Shown here: in pieces, positions 1 to 11,976 of the stretch
How the letters are laid out: the number at the start of each line of letters is the position of its first letter
Numbering within the stretch: position 1 is the stretch's first letter
DNA from: Planomicrobium sp. YIM 101495
Lineage (GTDB): Bacteria; Bacillota; Bacilli; Bacillales_A; Planococcaceae
DNA: 64,000 nucleotides
NCBI RefSeq assembly: GCF_009707665.1
Contig: NZ_WLZW01000001.1
Coordinates: 868,001-932,000 of the forward strand
Direction: 5' to 3'
The notes under the pieces: model-generated
The model's input: the letters and a program-made list of their open reading frames with translations, nothing else
Databases searched by the model: none
Told to the model about the DNA's origin: nothing
Program-made: the position numbers and the translations under genes

Positions 1-971
1 TTCGACTTTTCTCCGGTCAAGAGGCCGGCAAGAACCGCCGGTGAATGGGTCGGTTCGACAAAGAAGCAACGGACCGCATCGCCGAATACTTGTTTCAGGC
101 CGAATGCGATGCCGCCTGGCGCCCCGCCGACGCCGCACGGCAAGTGGACCGCGAGCGGACGATCTTGATCGATCGTGATGCCCATTTCCGACAGCTGCCG
201 CTTTAAACGCAACGCAGCTGTGCTATAGCCGAGAAAAAGTCTGGAAGATTTCTCATCGTCGACAAAGTAGGCACCCCGCTTTTCCAGGGTCTCCTGTCGC
301 CCGGACTGGATCGCGACGCTGAAGTCGCCTGCGAACTCGACGACCCGTGCGCCTTTTTCACGCAGCAACTCTTTTTTCCACGCCTTCGCATCCCATGACA
401 TATAGACGGAAACATCGAAGCCGAGCTTAGCGCTCATGATGCCGATGCTGAGCCCGAGATTGCCGGTCGAGCCGACGCCGATTGCATAACCGCTGAAAAA
501 TTGCTTGAATTCTTCGGACGCAAAACGTTCCGTCGACTCCCCCGGCCGGAAGAGACCTGCCTCGATCGCCAACATTTCAGCGTGCAGCAGCACTTCGTAA
601 ATGCCCCCGCGTGCTTTGACGGATCCCGCAATCGGCAAGTCGCTGTCGCATTTCAGGAGAAGATCTCCTGCGAGCTGGAAATCATATTGCTGCTCGAGTG
701 CGCGTTTCATTGCCGGAATGCGGCGGAGCGGGGACTCGATGATGCCGCCGCTCTCCTTTAGTTCCGGGAATTCCTTTTCCAAAAATGGTGCGAAACGCTG
801 CCAAAGCTCCTCAGCCTCTTTGATGTCTTTCATTGAAAGTGGCAGTTCTGACAGTTCGTTTACCGGTGCATGATTCGGATTCCGCCAATACACCGGCTGC
901 AACGCTAGAATCTGTTCAAATTCAGGATGCTTCGCTGTCCACTCGTCTAATTGCTGTTTACTGATCTGCAT
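1..971 (-). CDS. dsdA: D-serine dehydratase (D-serine ammonia-lyase), C-terminus off the window
   Basis: Pyridoxal-phosphate enzyme that converts D-serine to pyruvate and ammonia. The visible 323 residues contain the family motif around DSDLPIAGSVKARGG, with Lys119 as the expected PLP Schiff-base lysine, and a glycine-rich phosphate-binding loop (GSTGNLG) further on. The start ATG at 969-971 is preceded by an AGAGGAGA ribosome binding site. DsdA proteins are about 440-450 residues, so roughly the last 120 lie left of position 1. It sits 56 bp downstream of the DUF1129-like gene on the same strand and may be read through from it. A general threonine-dehydratase-like fold-II enzyme is the alternative, but the DSD...KARGG signature argues for DsdA. 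Confidence 0.9.
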   Translation of the reverse strand, partial: MQISKQQLDEWTAKHPEFEQILALQPVYWRNPNHAPVNELSELPLSMKDIKEAEELWQRFAPFLEKEFPELKESGGIIESPLRRIPAMKRALEQQYDFQLAGDLLLKCDSDLPIAGSVKARGGIYEVLLHAEMLAIEAGLFRPGESTERFASEEFKQFFSGYAIGVGSTGNLGLSIGIMSAKLGFDVSVYMSWDAKAWKKELLREKGARVVEFAGDFSVAIQSGRQETLEKRGAYFVDDEKSSRLFLGYSTAALRLKRQLSEMGITIDQDRPLAVHLPCGVGGAPGGIAFGLKQVFGDAVRCFFVEPTHSPAVLAGLLTGEKS

Positions 972-1027
972 CTGGATTCTCCTCTACACGTGATTCTTCC
1001 TGCCTTTATCATACACGAAAGACGCGT

Positions 1028-1702
1028 TTATTTCGCGCGTTTCCCGAGCAGTGTTGCAATCACGAAGAGCACGAGGGCAGTTGTGACGAACGTCCACCAA
1101 GGTAAGCTGACGACCGGGCCGAACTGCGGAATGTACAGCACGACGACAAGAATCGCTGAGAACAATGCTGCTCCAAGAAGTCCCGCTTTCCAGTACTGGA
1201 TTCTCGCTTTTTTTTTCGTCTTGAACAGTGAAGAGCGCATAATTTTGAACAGTGTAACGACGCCGACGATTGTGCAGACTACACTCGTCAAAAGGATCAT
1301 TGCGATGCTTCCGAGCGAAATTTCCATCGGTTGTTCTGTGAAGAATCCGATGATCAATTGAAGCACGCCATACGTGACTGCGAACCAGCCGAGGAGACCA
1401 GCGAGCTGAGACAGCACAAACAGTGTGACGTTACGCTTTTTCTCGCTTGGCAGCTGTTCAATCAGTTCATCCGCAAATTCCTGCGGGTGGTTACCGAGTA
1501 CGTGCTCCGCCGTCCTGCCGTTTTCCTGCGCATCGAGCAAGTGATCGAGAATGTCCATCAGCACTTCTTCCCCTGCCTGCTCGTCGACGCGCAAATCCGT
1601 CCGGACATACAGCAGCAGATCTTCGTACATTTTCATGTTGTCTTTTGTGAGTCCTGCTCTTTTTTCATTGTTTTGTGCGATCAATGTGTCGGTTGCTCTC
1701 AT
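1028..1702 (-). CDS. DUF1129-like four-helix membrane protein
   Basis: 224 residues: a charged, probably cytoplasmic N-terminal part of about 90 residues, then four hydrophobic segments at roughly 92-118, 128-152, 170-190 and 197-218. The N-terminal part has the spaced helical pattern I associate with DUF1129/DUF1700-type proteins that accompany PadR regulators. Its start codon shares one base with the stop of the upstream padR gene (TGATG junction), so the two are translationally coupled. By analogy it could be a membrane partner or target of the PadR regulator. The precise function is unknown, and the family assignment is from pattern recognition only. Confidence 0.65.
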   Translation of the reverse strand: MRATDTLIAQNNEKRAGLTKDNMKMYEDLLLYVRTDLRVDEQAGEEVLMDILDHLLDAQENGRTAEHVLGNHPQEFADELIEQLPSEKKRNVTLFVLSQLAGLLGWFAVTYGVLQLIIGFFTEQPMEISLGSIAMILLTSVVCTIVGVVTLFKIMRSSLFKTKKKARIQYWKAGLLGAALFSAILVVVLYIPQFGPVVSLPWWTFVTTALVLFVIATLLGKRAK

Positions 1703-2031
1703 CAGCCTTCACTCCTTTTCAATAATTCGCTGACCGGAACAGCGATTAGTTGCCACTCGTCTGCAATTTGCTCCAACTCTTCTTTGCCCGTGTCCGTCAG
1801 GAAATAATACTTCCGGTTCGGTCCTGATTGGGAGGGTCTCATCTCGCCGCGGATGAAGCCATTTTTCTGCAACCTGAGCAGCACCGGATAGATCGTTCCG
1901 TCACTGATGTCCGGCAGTCCCATCTTCTGCAGCTTCTGCGACAGCTCATATCCGTACACCGGCTCCGCTTCCACGACCGCCATGACACACGCATCCAAAA
2001 CCCCTTTCAACAATTGACTCCTGGTCGCCAT
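1702..2031 (-). CDS. PadR family transcriptional regulator
   Basis: 109-residue winged-helix regulator. The sequence shows the PadR pattern: an N-terminal helix (RSQLLKGVLDACVMAVV), the YGYEL segment, the recognition region DISDGTIYPVLLRLQKNGFI, and the RKYYFLTDTGKEEL wing. Length is typical of short PadR proteins (about 105-120). I chose the ATG at 2029-2031 because it has an AAGGAG site 9 bases upstream; an in-frame ATG at 2064 has none. It likely represses its own two-gene operon with the overlapping membrane-protein gene. The effector is unknown. Confidence 0.85.
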   Translation of the reverse strand: MATRSQLLKGVLDACVMAVVEAEPVYGYELSQKLQKMGLPDISDGTIYPVLLRLQKNGFIRGEMRPSQSGPNRKYYFLTDTGKEELEQIADEWQLIAVPVSELLKRSEG

Positions 2032-2204
2032 TTTCTCCACTCCTTCTGGTACTTGGTAAAGCAAGTTAGCTGCTTAAGAAAAAAGCTACCTTGTGATGCA
2101 TAGTAGTTGAATACACTATATAACGGTCGGATTGTTGCTGTCAACTATTATCTGACAAATTAATTTTTGCGTAGGCTTGACCTAGTATTATTGCAGGATT
2201 TTGC

Positions 2205-2380
2205 TTCCGGATAGTATTTCGCAAATGCAGATAGTATGTCCAATTAACTGGAAATGGAAACGGCCCTATTTTAGCGATTGGACAGTATTTGTTACTAAAT
2301 CGTACAGTATGTAACCGGAATTTGACAGTATTTTAGTGAATTCCGACAGTATTTGGTCCAAATCGGGCAGTATACCTAAT
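2205..2380. repeat. 21 bp phased array, core ACAGTAT (array R1), in the pyrE-padR gap
   Basis: The 405 bp gap between pyrE and padR holds no gene. AGTAT cores occur at 2213, 2233, 2284, 2306, 2327, 2348 and 2369, so the last five are spaced 22, 21, 21 and 21 bp. Most read RACAGTATTT, followed by 11-12 variable bases. The constant phase (two helical turns) with a variable filler is the same design as the arrays at 16261, 23598 and 42604, but the core is different. It lies just past the pyr operon terminator. No function known. Confidence 0.75.
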
Positions 2381-2414
2381 TAATTGGGAAAACCATCACC
2401 GATACATCCTCAAA

Positions 2415-2442
2415 AAAGAAAAAAGCCGACATTTTGTCAGCT
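2415..2442 (-). terminator. Terminator of the pyr operon, overlapping the pyrE stop codon
   Basis: On the minus strand an 8 bp stem (AGCTGACA / TGTCGGCT, arms within 2424-2442) closes a short A-rich loop and is followed by a run of U. The pyrE stop TGA (2437-2439) is inside the upstream arm. Confidence 0.85.
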
Positions 2443-3065
2443 TTGCAATGTGCCGGCCTTCAATCCTTCGTGCCACTCACCGAGCATCGGCAAATCCGAT
2501 CCGTCGATCGCACGGATTTCGGCCGCTTCCTGGATAAGTGCCGGGAAGTCGGTCAATGTGTGGAACGTGAAGCCTGCTCCGTGAATCGCTTCGACCGATT
2601 GCGGCAGATCGTATGTAAAAATCGCGACGATGCCGAGCACTTCGAAGCCGGATTCCTCAAGCGCTTTCGCTGCCTGCAGGACAGAGCCACCTTTTGAAAT
2701 CAAGTCTTCAACGACGACGACTTTTTTGCCAGGCTCGATTTTGCCCTCGATCATGTTCGATTGCCCGTGCCCTTTCGGCTTCGAGCGGACGTAGATCATC
2801 GGCAAATCGAGCTCATCGCTGACCCAGGCGGCGTGCGGGATGCCGGCAGTTGCCGTTCCGGCCACCACGTCACATGACGGATAGTGTGTGCGGATCAGGT
2901 CGGCTAACCCTTTCGCGATATCTTTCCGGACTGACGGGAATGACATCGTCAGCCGGTTATCGCAGTAGATTGGCGATTTGATGCCGGATGCCCATGTGAA
3001 CGGGTCATGCGGACGCAGCTCGACGGCTCCGATTTCGAGTAAGTGTCTGGCGATTTTCTGTTTCA

Positions 3066-3069
<4 letters not shown>
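2437..3069 (-). CDS. pyrE: Orotate phosphoribosyltransferase
   Basis: Transfers phosphoribose from PRPP to orotate, giving OMP, the fifth step of UMP synthesis. The 210-residue protein has the PRPP-binding loop [13 protein letters not shown] at residues 117-129 and the family stretch [13 protein letters not shown] near residue 30. I set the start at the ATG ending at 3069, six bases after a GGAG site; it overlaps the pyrF stop as ATGA. An in-frame ATG at 3081 lies further upstream inside pyrF and is less likely. This is the last gene of the pyr operon, and its stop codon is embedded in the operon terminator. Confidence 0.96.
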
Positions 3070-5423
<2,354 letters not shown>

Positions 5424-5427
<4 letters not shown>

Positions 5428-8400
5428 ACAAGCGCCCCCATTTCCTCCGCAGAGAACGTCATCGATTCGATGACGCGCAGCATCGCTTCCGCCGTATCAA
5501 GAGAAGTGAGACACGGTGTGCCGTTCTCTACCGATTCTCGGCGGATGCGGAAGCCGTCGCGTTCCGGCTGCTTGCCTTTCGTCAACGTGTTGACAACGAT
5601 CTGTGCGTCGCCGTTTTGGATGACGTCCAGAAGTGTCTTGCCGTCTGCACCGATCTTGCCGACTTCCGTGACAGGGATGCCTGCTCCTTTGAACGCTTCA
5701 GCCGTTCCGCCTGTTGCCATAATCCGATAGCCGATCGCCTGGAACCGTTTTGCAAGCGCTGCAGCTTCTTCTTTGTCTTTGTCCGCCACCGTCATGAGAA
5801 TCGTCCCGTGGTCTTTCACTTCCATGCCGGCAGCCGCCATCCCTTTGTACAAGGCTTTTTCGAGTGTGATGTCTTTGCCCATAACTTCGCCTGTCGATTT
5901 CATTTCCGGTCCGAGCGTAATGTCGACGCGGCGCAGCTTCGCGAAGGAGAATACTGGTACTTTGACGTAGACACCTCCCACAATCGGTGCCAGTCCAGGG
6001 TTAAAGCCCTGCGCGACGATCGATTGGCCGAGAATCGCTTTTGTCGCAATGTTGGCCATCGGAATCGCTGTGATTTTACTCATGAACGGCACTGTCCGGC
6101 TCGAGCGCGGATTGACTTCGATGACGAACACTTTGCCTTCTGAGATGACGAACTGGATATTGAGCAATCCGACAATCTCGAGCCCTCTTGCAAGACGTGT
6201 CGTATAATCCGTCAACGTTTCCAGCAATTCATCGGAAATATTTTGTGTCGGATAGACCGCGATCGAGTCACCGGAATGCACGCCTGCCCGTTCGATATGT
6301 TCCATAATGCCCGGGATCAGGACATTTTCGCCGTCTGAAATGGCATCCACTTCAATTTCGATTCCTGTCAAGTAGCGGTCGATGAGGACCGGATGTTCAG
6401 GGCTCGCTTCCACTGCAAACTCCATGTAATGGTTCAAATCTTCTTCATTGTAGACGATTTCCATTGCGCGTCCGCCGAGCACATAAGATGGTCGGACAAG
6501 CACCGGATACCCGATGTCATTGGCGATGACCACTGCTTCTTCTGCGGATACCGCCGTTTTTCCGAGCGGTTGCGGAATACCGATCTCGCGGAGTGCCGCT
6601 TCGAATTTATTGCGGTTCTCTGCGCGGTCAGTCGCTTCGAGCGACGTGCCAAGAATGTTCACGCCATGCTGTGCAAGCCCTTCTGCCAAGTTGATCGCCG
6701 TCTGTCCACCGAATTGGACGACGACGCCCACCGGCTTCTCAAGGTCGACGATGTGCATGACGTCTTCGATCGTCAGCGGTTCAAAGTATAGTTTGTCGGA
6801 AATCGAGAAGTCCGTTGAAACCGTCTCCGGGTTGTTGTTGATGATGATCGCCTCAAAGCCGGCTTCCTGGATGGCCCAGACGGAATGGACCGTCGCGTAG
6901 TCGAATTCCACTCCTTGACCGATCCGGATCGGTCCAGAACCGAGGACGATGACGCTTTCCTTTTCCGTTTTCACCGACTCGTTTTCGTCTTCGTAGGAAC
7001 CGTAGAAGTACGGTGTTTCCGATTCGAATTCGGCAGCACATGTGTCGACCATTTTATACACCGGCATCAGCCCTTGCTGTCTGCGCCACGCGTACACTTC
7101 CCCTTCCGTCACGCCCCATAGCTTCGCGATCGTGCAGTCAGCAAAGCCGAGACGTTTCGCTGTCTTCGCAGCAGCGAAGTCAAAGACGTTCTCCGCCAAT
7201 TCTTTTTCGAATGCGACGATCTTGCGGAACTTATCCAGGAAGAAGGAGTCGATGCGGCTCCATTCATGGATCGTTTCGATCGTCACACCGCGGCGCAATG
7301 CTTCTCCGATGAAGAACAACCGCTCGTCCCCAGCACGGCGGATGCGCTTCTCGATCCACTCATCCGCCATGTCGCTTCCACCTTTCAGTTCCAGGTGGAA
7401 TTGGCCGGTTTCAAGTGAACGAACCGCCTTCAAGATTGACTCTTCGAACGTGCGGCCGATCGCCATCACTTCCCCTGTCGCTTTCATTTGGGTGCCGAGG
7501 TTACGTTTTGCTGCTTCGAACTTGTCGAACGGCCAGCGCGGGATTTTCGTGACCACATAGTCAAGTGCCGGTTCAAACGCAGCGTACGTGCGTCCCGTCA
7601 CCGGGTTCATCATTTCGTCCAACTGCAGACCGACTGCAATTTTCGCTGCCAGCTTGGCGATCGGGTAGCCCGTCGCCTTCGACGCAAGCGCCGATGAACG
7701 GCTGACGCGCGGGTTCACTTCAATGATGTAATATTGGAAGCTGTCCGGATCGAGTGCGAGCTGGACGTTGCAGCCGCCTTCGATTTTCAAAGCCCGGATG
7801 ATCTTCAGTGAGACGTTGCGGAGCATCTGGTATTCACGGTCAGACAGTGTCTGGCTCGGTGCGACAACGATGGAATCACCGGTATGGATGCCGACCGGAT
7901 CAATATTTTCCATATTGCAGACGACAATGGCCGTGTCGTTCGCGTCGCGCATCACTTCGTACTCGATTTCCTTGAAGCCGGCGATCGATTTTTCGAGCAG
8001 GCATTGTGTCACTGGGCTGTATTTCAGGCCGCTCGTAACGATTTCCTGCAGCTCCTCGTCGTTATGGCAAATCCCGCCGCCCGTGCCGCCGAGTGTGAAG
8101 GCGGGTCGGACGATGACCGGGTAGCCGATGCGCGCGACAAAAGCTTTCGCTTCTTCGAGGTTATGGATGATGTCGGAATCTGGAACCGGTTCGCCGAGCT
8201 CATTCATCAATGTGCGGAACAGATCACGATCTTCCGCCTGGTGGATGGCATCCAGTTTCGTGCCAAGAATTTCGATGCCGAGCTCTTTCAGGATACCAGA
8301 CTCGTCCAGTTCGATCGCCATGTTGAGTCCAGTCTGTCCGCCCAGTGTCGGCAGCAGTGCGTCCGGCCGTTCTTTCCGAAGGATGCGGCTGACAAATTCA

Positions 8401-8612
8401 AGCGTCAGTGGTTCAATGTACACTTTATCCGCAATTTCTGTATCGGTCATGATGGTCGCCGGGTTCGAGTTGATCAAGATGACGCGGTACCCTTCCTCTT
8501 TCAATGCGAGGCACGCCTGCGTCCCGGCGTAGTCGAATTCTGCAGCTTGTCCGATGACGATCGGGCCGGACCCGATCACGAGGATACTTTGGATGTCTTG
8601 TCTTTTAGGCAT
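5424..8612 (-). CDS. pyrAB: Carbamoyl-phosphate synthase, large subunit
   Basis: 1062-residue synthetase subunit that uses ammonia released by PyrAA, bicarbonate and two ATP to make carbamoyl phosphate. Two homologous halves are visible, each opening with a dinucleotide-like loop ([17 protein letters not shown] near residue 14 and [16 protein letters not shown] near 560) and each holding an ATP-grasp domain ([14 protein letters not shown] and [13 protein letters not shown]). The C-terminal MGS-like regulatory domain includes [14 protein letters not shown]. It overlaps pyrAA by 8 bases and pyrK by 4. Full length for the family (about 1070). Confidence 0.97.
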
Positions 8613-9699
8613 GTTGCTGCTCCTTCCGGTGTGAAATCATGGATTCGATGAAACGGTCGAACAAGTAATTCGAGTCTTCCGGGCCAGGTGACGCTTCCGG
8701 ATGGTATTGGACCGTGAACGCCGGGAAATCTAGATGTGCCAGCCCTTCGTTCGTGCCGTCATTCACTGCACGGTGTGTTACTTCGAGACGTGTTCCTTGA
8801 AGCGTTTCTTCATCGACCGCATAGCCGTGGTTTTGGGACGTCATTTCAATCCGCCCAGTCGTCAAATCTTTCACCGGATGATTACCACCGCGGTGGCCGA
8901 ACTTCAATTTGAATGTGTCTGCACCACATGCGCGGGCGAACAGCTGATGGCCGAGACAAATGCCGAACAGCGGCACTTCGCCGATCAGTTCGCGGACCAC
9001 TGCCACACATTCTTCTACGTCTTTCGGGTTTCCTGGTCCGTTTGAAAGCATGATGCCGTCCGGACCCCATGCCAGGATTTCCTTCGCACTCGTATTGTAT
9101 GGGACGACGATGACGTCACAGTCGCGTTTGTTCAGTTCGCGCAAGATGCCATGCTTCATGCCGTAGTCGATCAGAACGACTCGCTTGCCGCGCCCCGGAC
9201 TCGGATAAGGACGCATCGTCGATACTTGCGCCACCTGGTCTGTCGGCAGCTCCAATTCCTGAAGTGAGACAACCGCCATTTCTTTGTTCAGCTCTGCGCC
9301 ACTCTCCGTCAGCATCCCTTTGATCGAGCCTTTTGCGCGGATCAGCCGCGTCAACTTGCGCGTATCGATGCCTTGGATTCCTGGAATCCCTTTTGTTTTC
9401 AACAAGTCACAGAGCGTGGAGTTGCTCCGGAAGTTCGACGGGAAATCGGACAGTTCACGGACCGCCATCCCTTTCACTGCCGGCGAAATCGATTCAAAGT
9501 CGTCGCTGTTGATGCCGTAACTGCCGATGAGTGGATACGTCATGGTGACAATCTGTCCGCAGTAGGACGGATCCGATAAGATTTCCTGGTAACCGGTCAT
9601 GCTCGTGTTGAAGACGATCTCTCCTGTGGATGCCGCTTCACTCCCGAATGCAGTCCCTTCAAAAATGGTGCCGTCTTCCAGAACTAGATAACGTTTCAT
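8605..9699 (-). CDS. pyrAA: Carbamoyl-phosphate synthase, small (glutaminase) subunit
   Basis: Hydrolyses glutamine and channels ammonia to PyrAB. The N-terminal CPSase domain (about residues 1-150) is followed by a class I glutamine amidotransferase domain with the nucleophile Cys248 in FGICLGHQL and the His333/Glu335 pair in [10 protein letters not shown]. The start ATG (9697-9699) shares one base with the pyrC stop and has GAGGAGG upstream; an in-frame ATG at 9771 lies inside pyrC and is rejected. 364 residues, as expected. Confidence 0.96.
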   Translation of the reverse strand: MKRYLVLEDGTIFEGTAFGSEAASTGEIVFNTSMTGYQEILSDPSYCGQIVTMTYPLIGSYGINSDDFESISPAVKGMAVRELSDFPSNFRSNSTLCDLLKTKGIPGIQGIDTRKLTRLIRAKGSIKGMLTESGAELNKEMAVVSLQELELPTDQVAQVSTMRPYPSPGRGKRVVLIDYGMKHGILRELNKRDCDVIVVPYNTSAKEILAWGPDGIMLSNGPGNPKDVEECVAVVRELIGEVPLFGICLGHQLFARACGADTFKLKFGHRGGNHPVKDLTTGRIEMTSQNHGYAVDEETLQGTRLEVTHRAVNDGTNEGLAHLDFPAFTVQYHPEASPGPEDSNYLFDRFIESMISHRKEQQHA

Positions 9700-10976
9700 C
9701 AATTTTCCTCCTCCTGCCAAACGATTGCCCCGCCGAATACTGTCATCACCGGCCAGCCTTTGCACGTCCAACCGCCGAATGGTGTGTTTTTCCCTTTCGA
9801 TAAAAATTCATTTACATCGATCTCTTTTTCTTTTTCCAGATCCAATAACACGAGATCTGCTGTGCTGCCGACTTCAAGTGTGCCGTATGGCAGTCCGAAT
9901 GTTTCACTTGGTTTGACGGTCAACCAGTCGATCAATTGCTGCAGTGTCCACTCCCCTGTTTCCACGAAACGCGTGTACAGGAGCGGGAATGCCGTTTCGA
10001 ATCCGACGATGCCGAACGGTGCGCGCTCCATTCCGTTCGCTTTCTCTTCCGCTGTGTGCGGTGCATGATCAGTCGCGATAAAGTCGAGTGTGCCGTCAAG
10101 CAGCCCTTCGCGAAGTGCAGCCAAGTCTTCCTTGCTGCGGAGCGGCGGGTTCATTTTCCAATTTGCTTCATTTCCAGGAATGTCCTCTTCCGATAGCAGC
10201 AAGTGGTGCGGACTCACTTCCGCTGTGACGTTCACACCTGCACGTTTGCCGTCGCGGATGACGCGGACCGATTCTTTCGTCGAGACGTGGCACACGTGGT
10301 AATGGGTGCCTGCCGCTTCTGCAAGCAGGATATCGCGCGCAATGTGGACCGACTCAGCAATGGACGGGATTCCTTTCAGGCCAAGCTCCCCGCTGCGTTT
10401 TCCTTCGTGCATGACACCGTCGTAAATGAGTGTGTTGTCTTCACAGTGCGCCACGATCGGCATGTCGATCTTTGCCGCGTCCTGCATCGCTTCATACATC
10501 ATGCCTGCTTGCTGGACACCGACACCATCGTCCGTGAAAGCGAACGCTCCGGCCGCTTTCAGCTCTTCCAGATTCGTCCGTTCTTTGCCGGCTTCGCGGA
10601 TTGTGATCGATGCATACGGTAGTACACGGATGTGCGCATTTTTCTCGATCAAGCTGTTGACGAGGCCAAGGTTTTCTTTCGTATCCGGTACCGGACGTGT
10701 ATTCGGCATGGCGCAGATGGTCGTATAACCACCTCTTGCCGCTGAGCGTGTTCCGCTCTCGATCGTTTCCTTCTGTTCCCCGCCCGGTTCGCGCAAGTGG
10801 ACGTGTACATCGACAAATCCTGGTGACAGGAGCTTGCCTCCGCCGTCAATGACCTGCTCGCCGTCTGCTTCAAGCGAGGGAGAAAGTTCGAGAATTTTTC
10901 CATCCTGAATGCGTACGTCCGTTTCCATCATTTCCCCATTTTTCAGCATCTGTGTGTTCTTGATCAATAAATTCAT
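9699..10976 (-). CDS. pyrC: Dihydroorotase (type I)
   Basis: Zinc amidohydrolase that cyclises carbamoyl aspartate to dihydroorotate. The metal-binding motif [10 protein letters not shown] is at residues 56-65 (His58, His60). Further metal and substrate positions are in AHCEDN, HVCHVS and ATDHAPH. Length 425 fits the type I family. The start has GGGAGAGG upstream. Unusually, the pyrB reading frame continues 107 bases into the 5' end of this gene. Confidence 0.96.
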   Translation of the reverse strand: MNLLIKNTQMLKNGEMMETDVRIQDGKILELSPSLEADGEQVIDGGGKLLSPGFVDVHVHLREPGGEQKETIESGTRSAARGGYTTICAMPNTRPVPDTKENLGLVNSLIEKNAHIRVLPYASITIREAGKERTNLEELKAAGAFAFTDDGVGVQQAGMMYEAMQDAAKIDMPIVAHCEDNTLIYDGVMHEGKRSGELGLKGIPSIAESVHIARDILLAEAAGTHYHVCHVSTKESVRVIRDGKRAGVNVTAEVSPHHLLLSEEDIPGNEANWKMNPPLRSKEDLAALREGLLDGTLDFIATDHAPHTAEEKANGMERAPFGIVGFETAFPLLYTRFVETGEWTLQQLIDWLTVKPSETFGLPYGTLEVGSTADLVLLDLEKEKEIDVNEFLSKGKNTPFGGWTCKGWPVMTVFGGAIVWQEEEN

Positions 10977-11850
10977 TTGAACCTCTCCCTTTCAAAGCAT
11001 ATTCGAGTACAGCCATGCGGATGTACACACCGTTTTCCATTTGTTTGAAAATACGTGATCGTTCACATTCGACAAGACAGTCTGCGATCTCAACGCCGCG
11101 GTTGATCGGTGCAGGATGCATGATGATTGCCGAATCTTTCATACGACGCTCGCGTTCTACCGTCAACCCGAACTGTTCGTGGTATTGTTCTTTGCCGAAT
11201 AACGCAGATACTGCATGCCTTTCGTGCTGGACGCGCAGCAGCATGAGGACGTCCGTCATGCCGATCAATGCATCAAGGTCTTCTGTCGTTTCGAATTCGC
11301 CGCTCCACTCTTCCGGACAGATGAATGATACGTCTGCACCAAGTTTTTTCAGTGCTGCGGCATTGGAGCGTGCGACCCGGCTATGGGCGATGTCGCCGAC
11401 GATCGTAATGTGCAAGCCTTCAAAGCTGCCGAATTCCTGGCGGATCGTGTACAGGTCAAGCAGCGATTGCGTCGGGTGCTGACCGGAACCATCCCCGGCG
11501 TTGATGACGGCTGTCTTTAAGCCTTTTAACCCTTCGTAGTAAGCTTCTTCTTCGTGCCGGATGACGACTGCATCGACGCCGATCGCTTCAAGTGTCTTGA
11601 CTGTGTCGTAAAGTGTTTCCCCTTTCAACACACTGGAAGAGCTCGTCTCGAACGGCAGTGAAGTGATGCCGAGGCGGTGCTCCGCCATTTCAAAGCTCAA
11701 CTTCGTCCGTGTGCTCGGTTCGAAAAACAGATTGGCTACCGTGCCGCCTACTGTCTCTGCCTGCCCTGTCCGGCACTTGTCCGCGCGGTCGAGCAATCCG
11801 ATAATTTCTGTTTCCGTCAGTTCGTTCATCGATAATAGGTTCGCCATCAT
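10870..11850 (-). CDS. pyrB: Aspartate carbamoyltransferase, catalytic chain
   Basis: Joins carbamoyl phosphate and aspartate. The carbamoyl-phosphate loop FFEPSTRTK is at residues 42-50, with the STRT signature; HPTQ and RVQHER also match the family. The normal C-terminal region ends near [17 protein letters not shown], but the frame stays open to 10870. That gives 326 residues instead of about 305 and a 107-base overlap with pyrC. Either the protein has a genuine non-homologous tail or the original stop was lost by a small frameshift. The catalytic core looks intact. Preceded by a PyrR-type attenuator. Confidence 0.94.
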   Translation of the reverse strand: MMANLLSMNELTETEIIGLLDRADKCRTGQAETVGGTVANLFFEPSTRTKLSFEMAEHRLGITSLPFETSSSSVLKGETLYDTVKTLEAIGVDAVVIRHEEEAYYEGLKGLKTAVINAGDGSGQHPTQSLLDLYTIRQEFGSFEGLHITIVGDIAHSRVARSNAAALKKLGADVSFICPEEWSGEFETTEDLDALIGMTDVLMLLRVQHERHAVSALFGKEQYHEQFGLTVERERRMKDSAIIMHPAPINRGVEIADCLVECERSRIFKQMENGVYIRMAVLEYALKGRGSNEFIDQEHTDAEKWGNDGNGRTHSGWKNSRTFSLA

Positions 11851-11867
11851 GTCTCATCCTTTCTTTT

Positions 11868-11970
11868 TTCACAAAAAACACCTTCCCGAATGGCAGGAAG
11901 GTGTGCGGAAACAAGGAGACTTAGATCCCCCGCGCAATTCAGCCTTTCCATGCCTCTCTGGACATTTCTT
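11868..11970 (-). promoter_or_regulatory. PyrR-dependent attenuator between pyrP and pyrB
   Basis: The minus strand carries the PyrR-binding loop core GTCCAGAGAGGC (within 11941-11964) followed by a strong terminator hairpin (ACACCTTCC / GGAAGGTGT, 11878-11904) with a U run. This is the known anti-antiterminator plus terminator layout: with UMP, PyrR binds the loop and termination is favoured. Confidence 0.9.
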
Positions 11971-11976
11971 AAAAGG

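Noticed and set aside
5616-6143. Long plus-strand frames opposite pyrAB, pyrAA and pyrC (for example 5616-6143 and 7884-8651)
   Set aside because: Antisense shadows of well-conserved genes, with no ribosome binding sites and unlikely amino-acid composition (rich in Arg, His, Cys).
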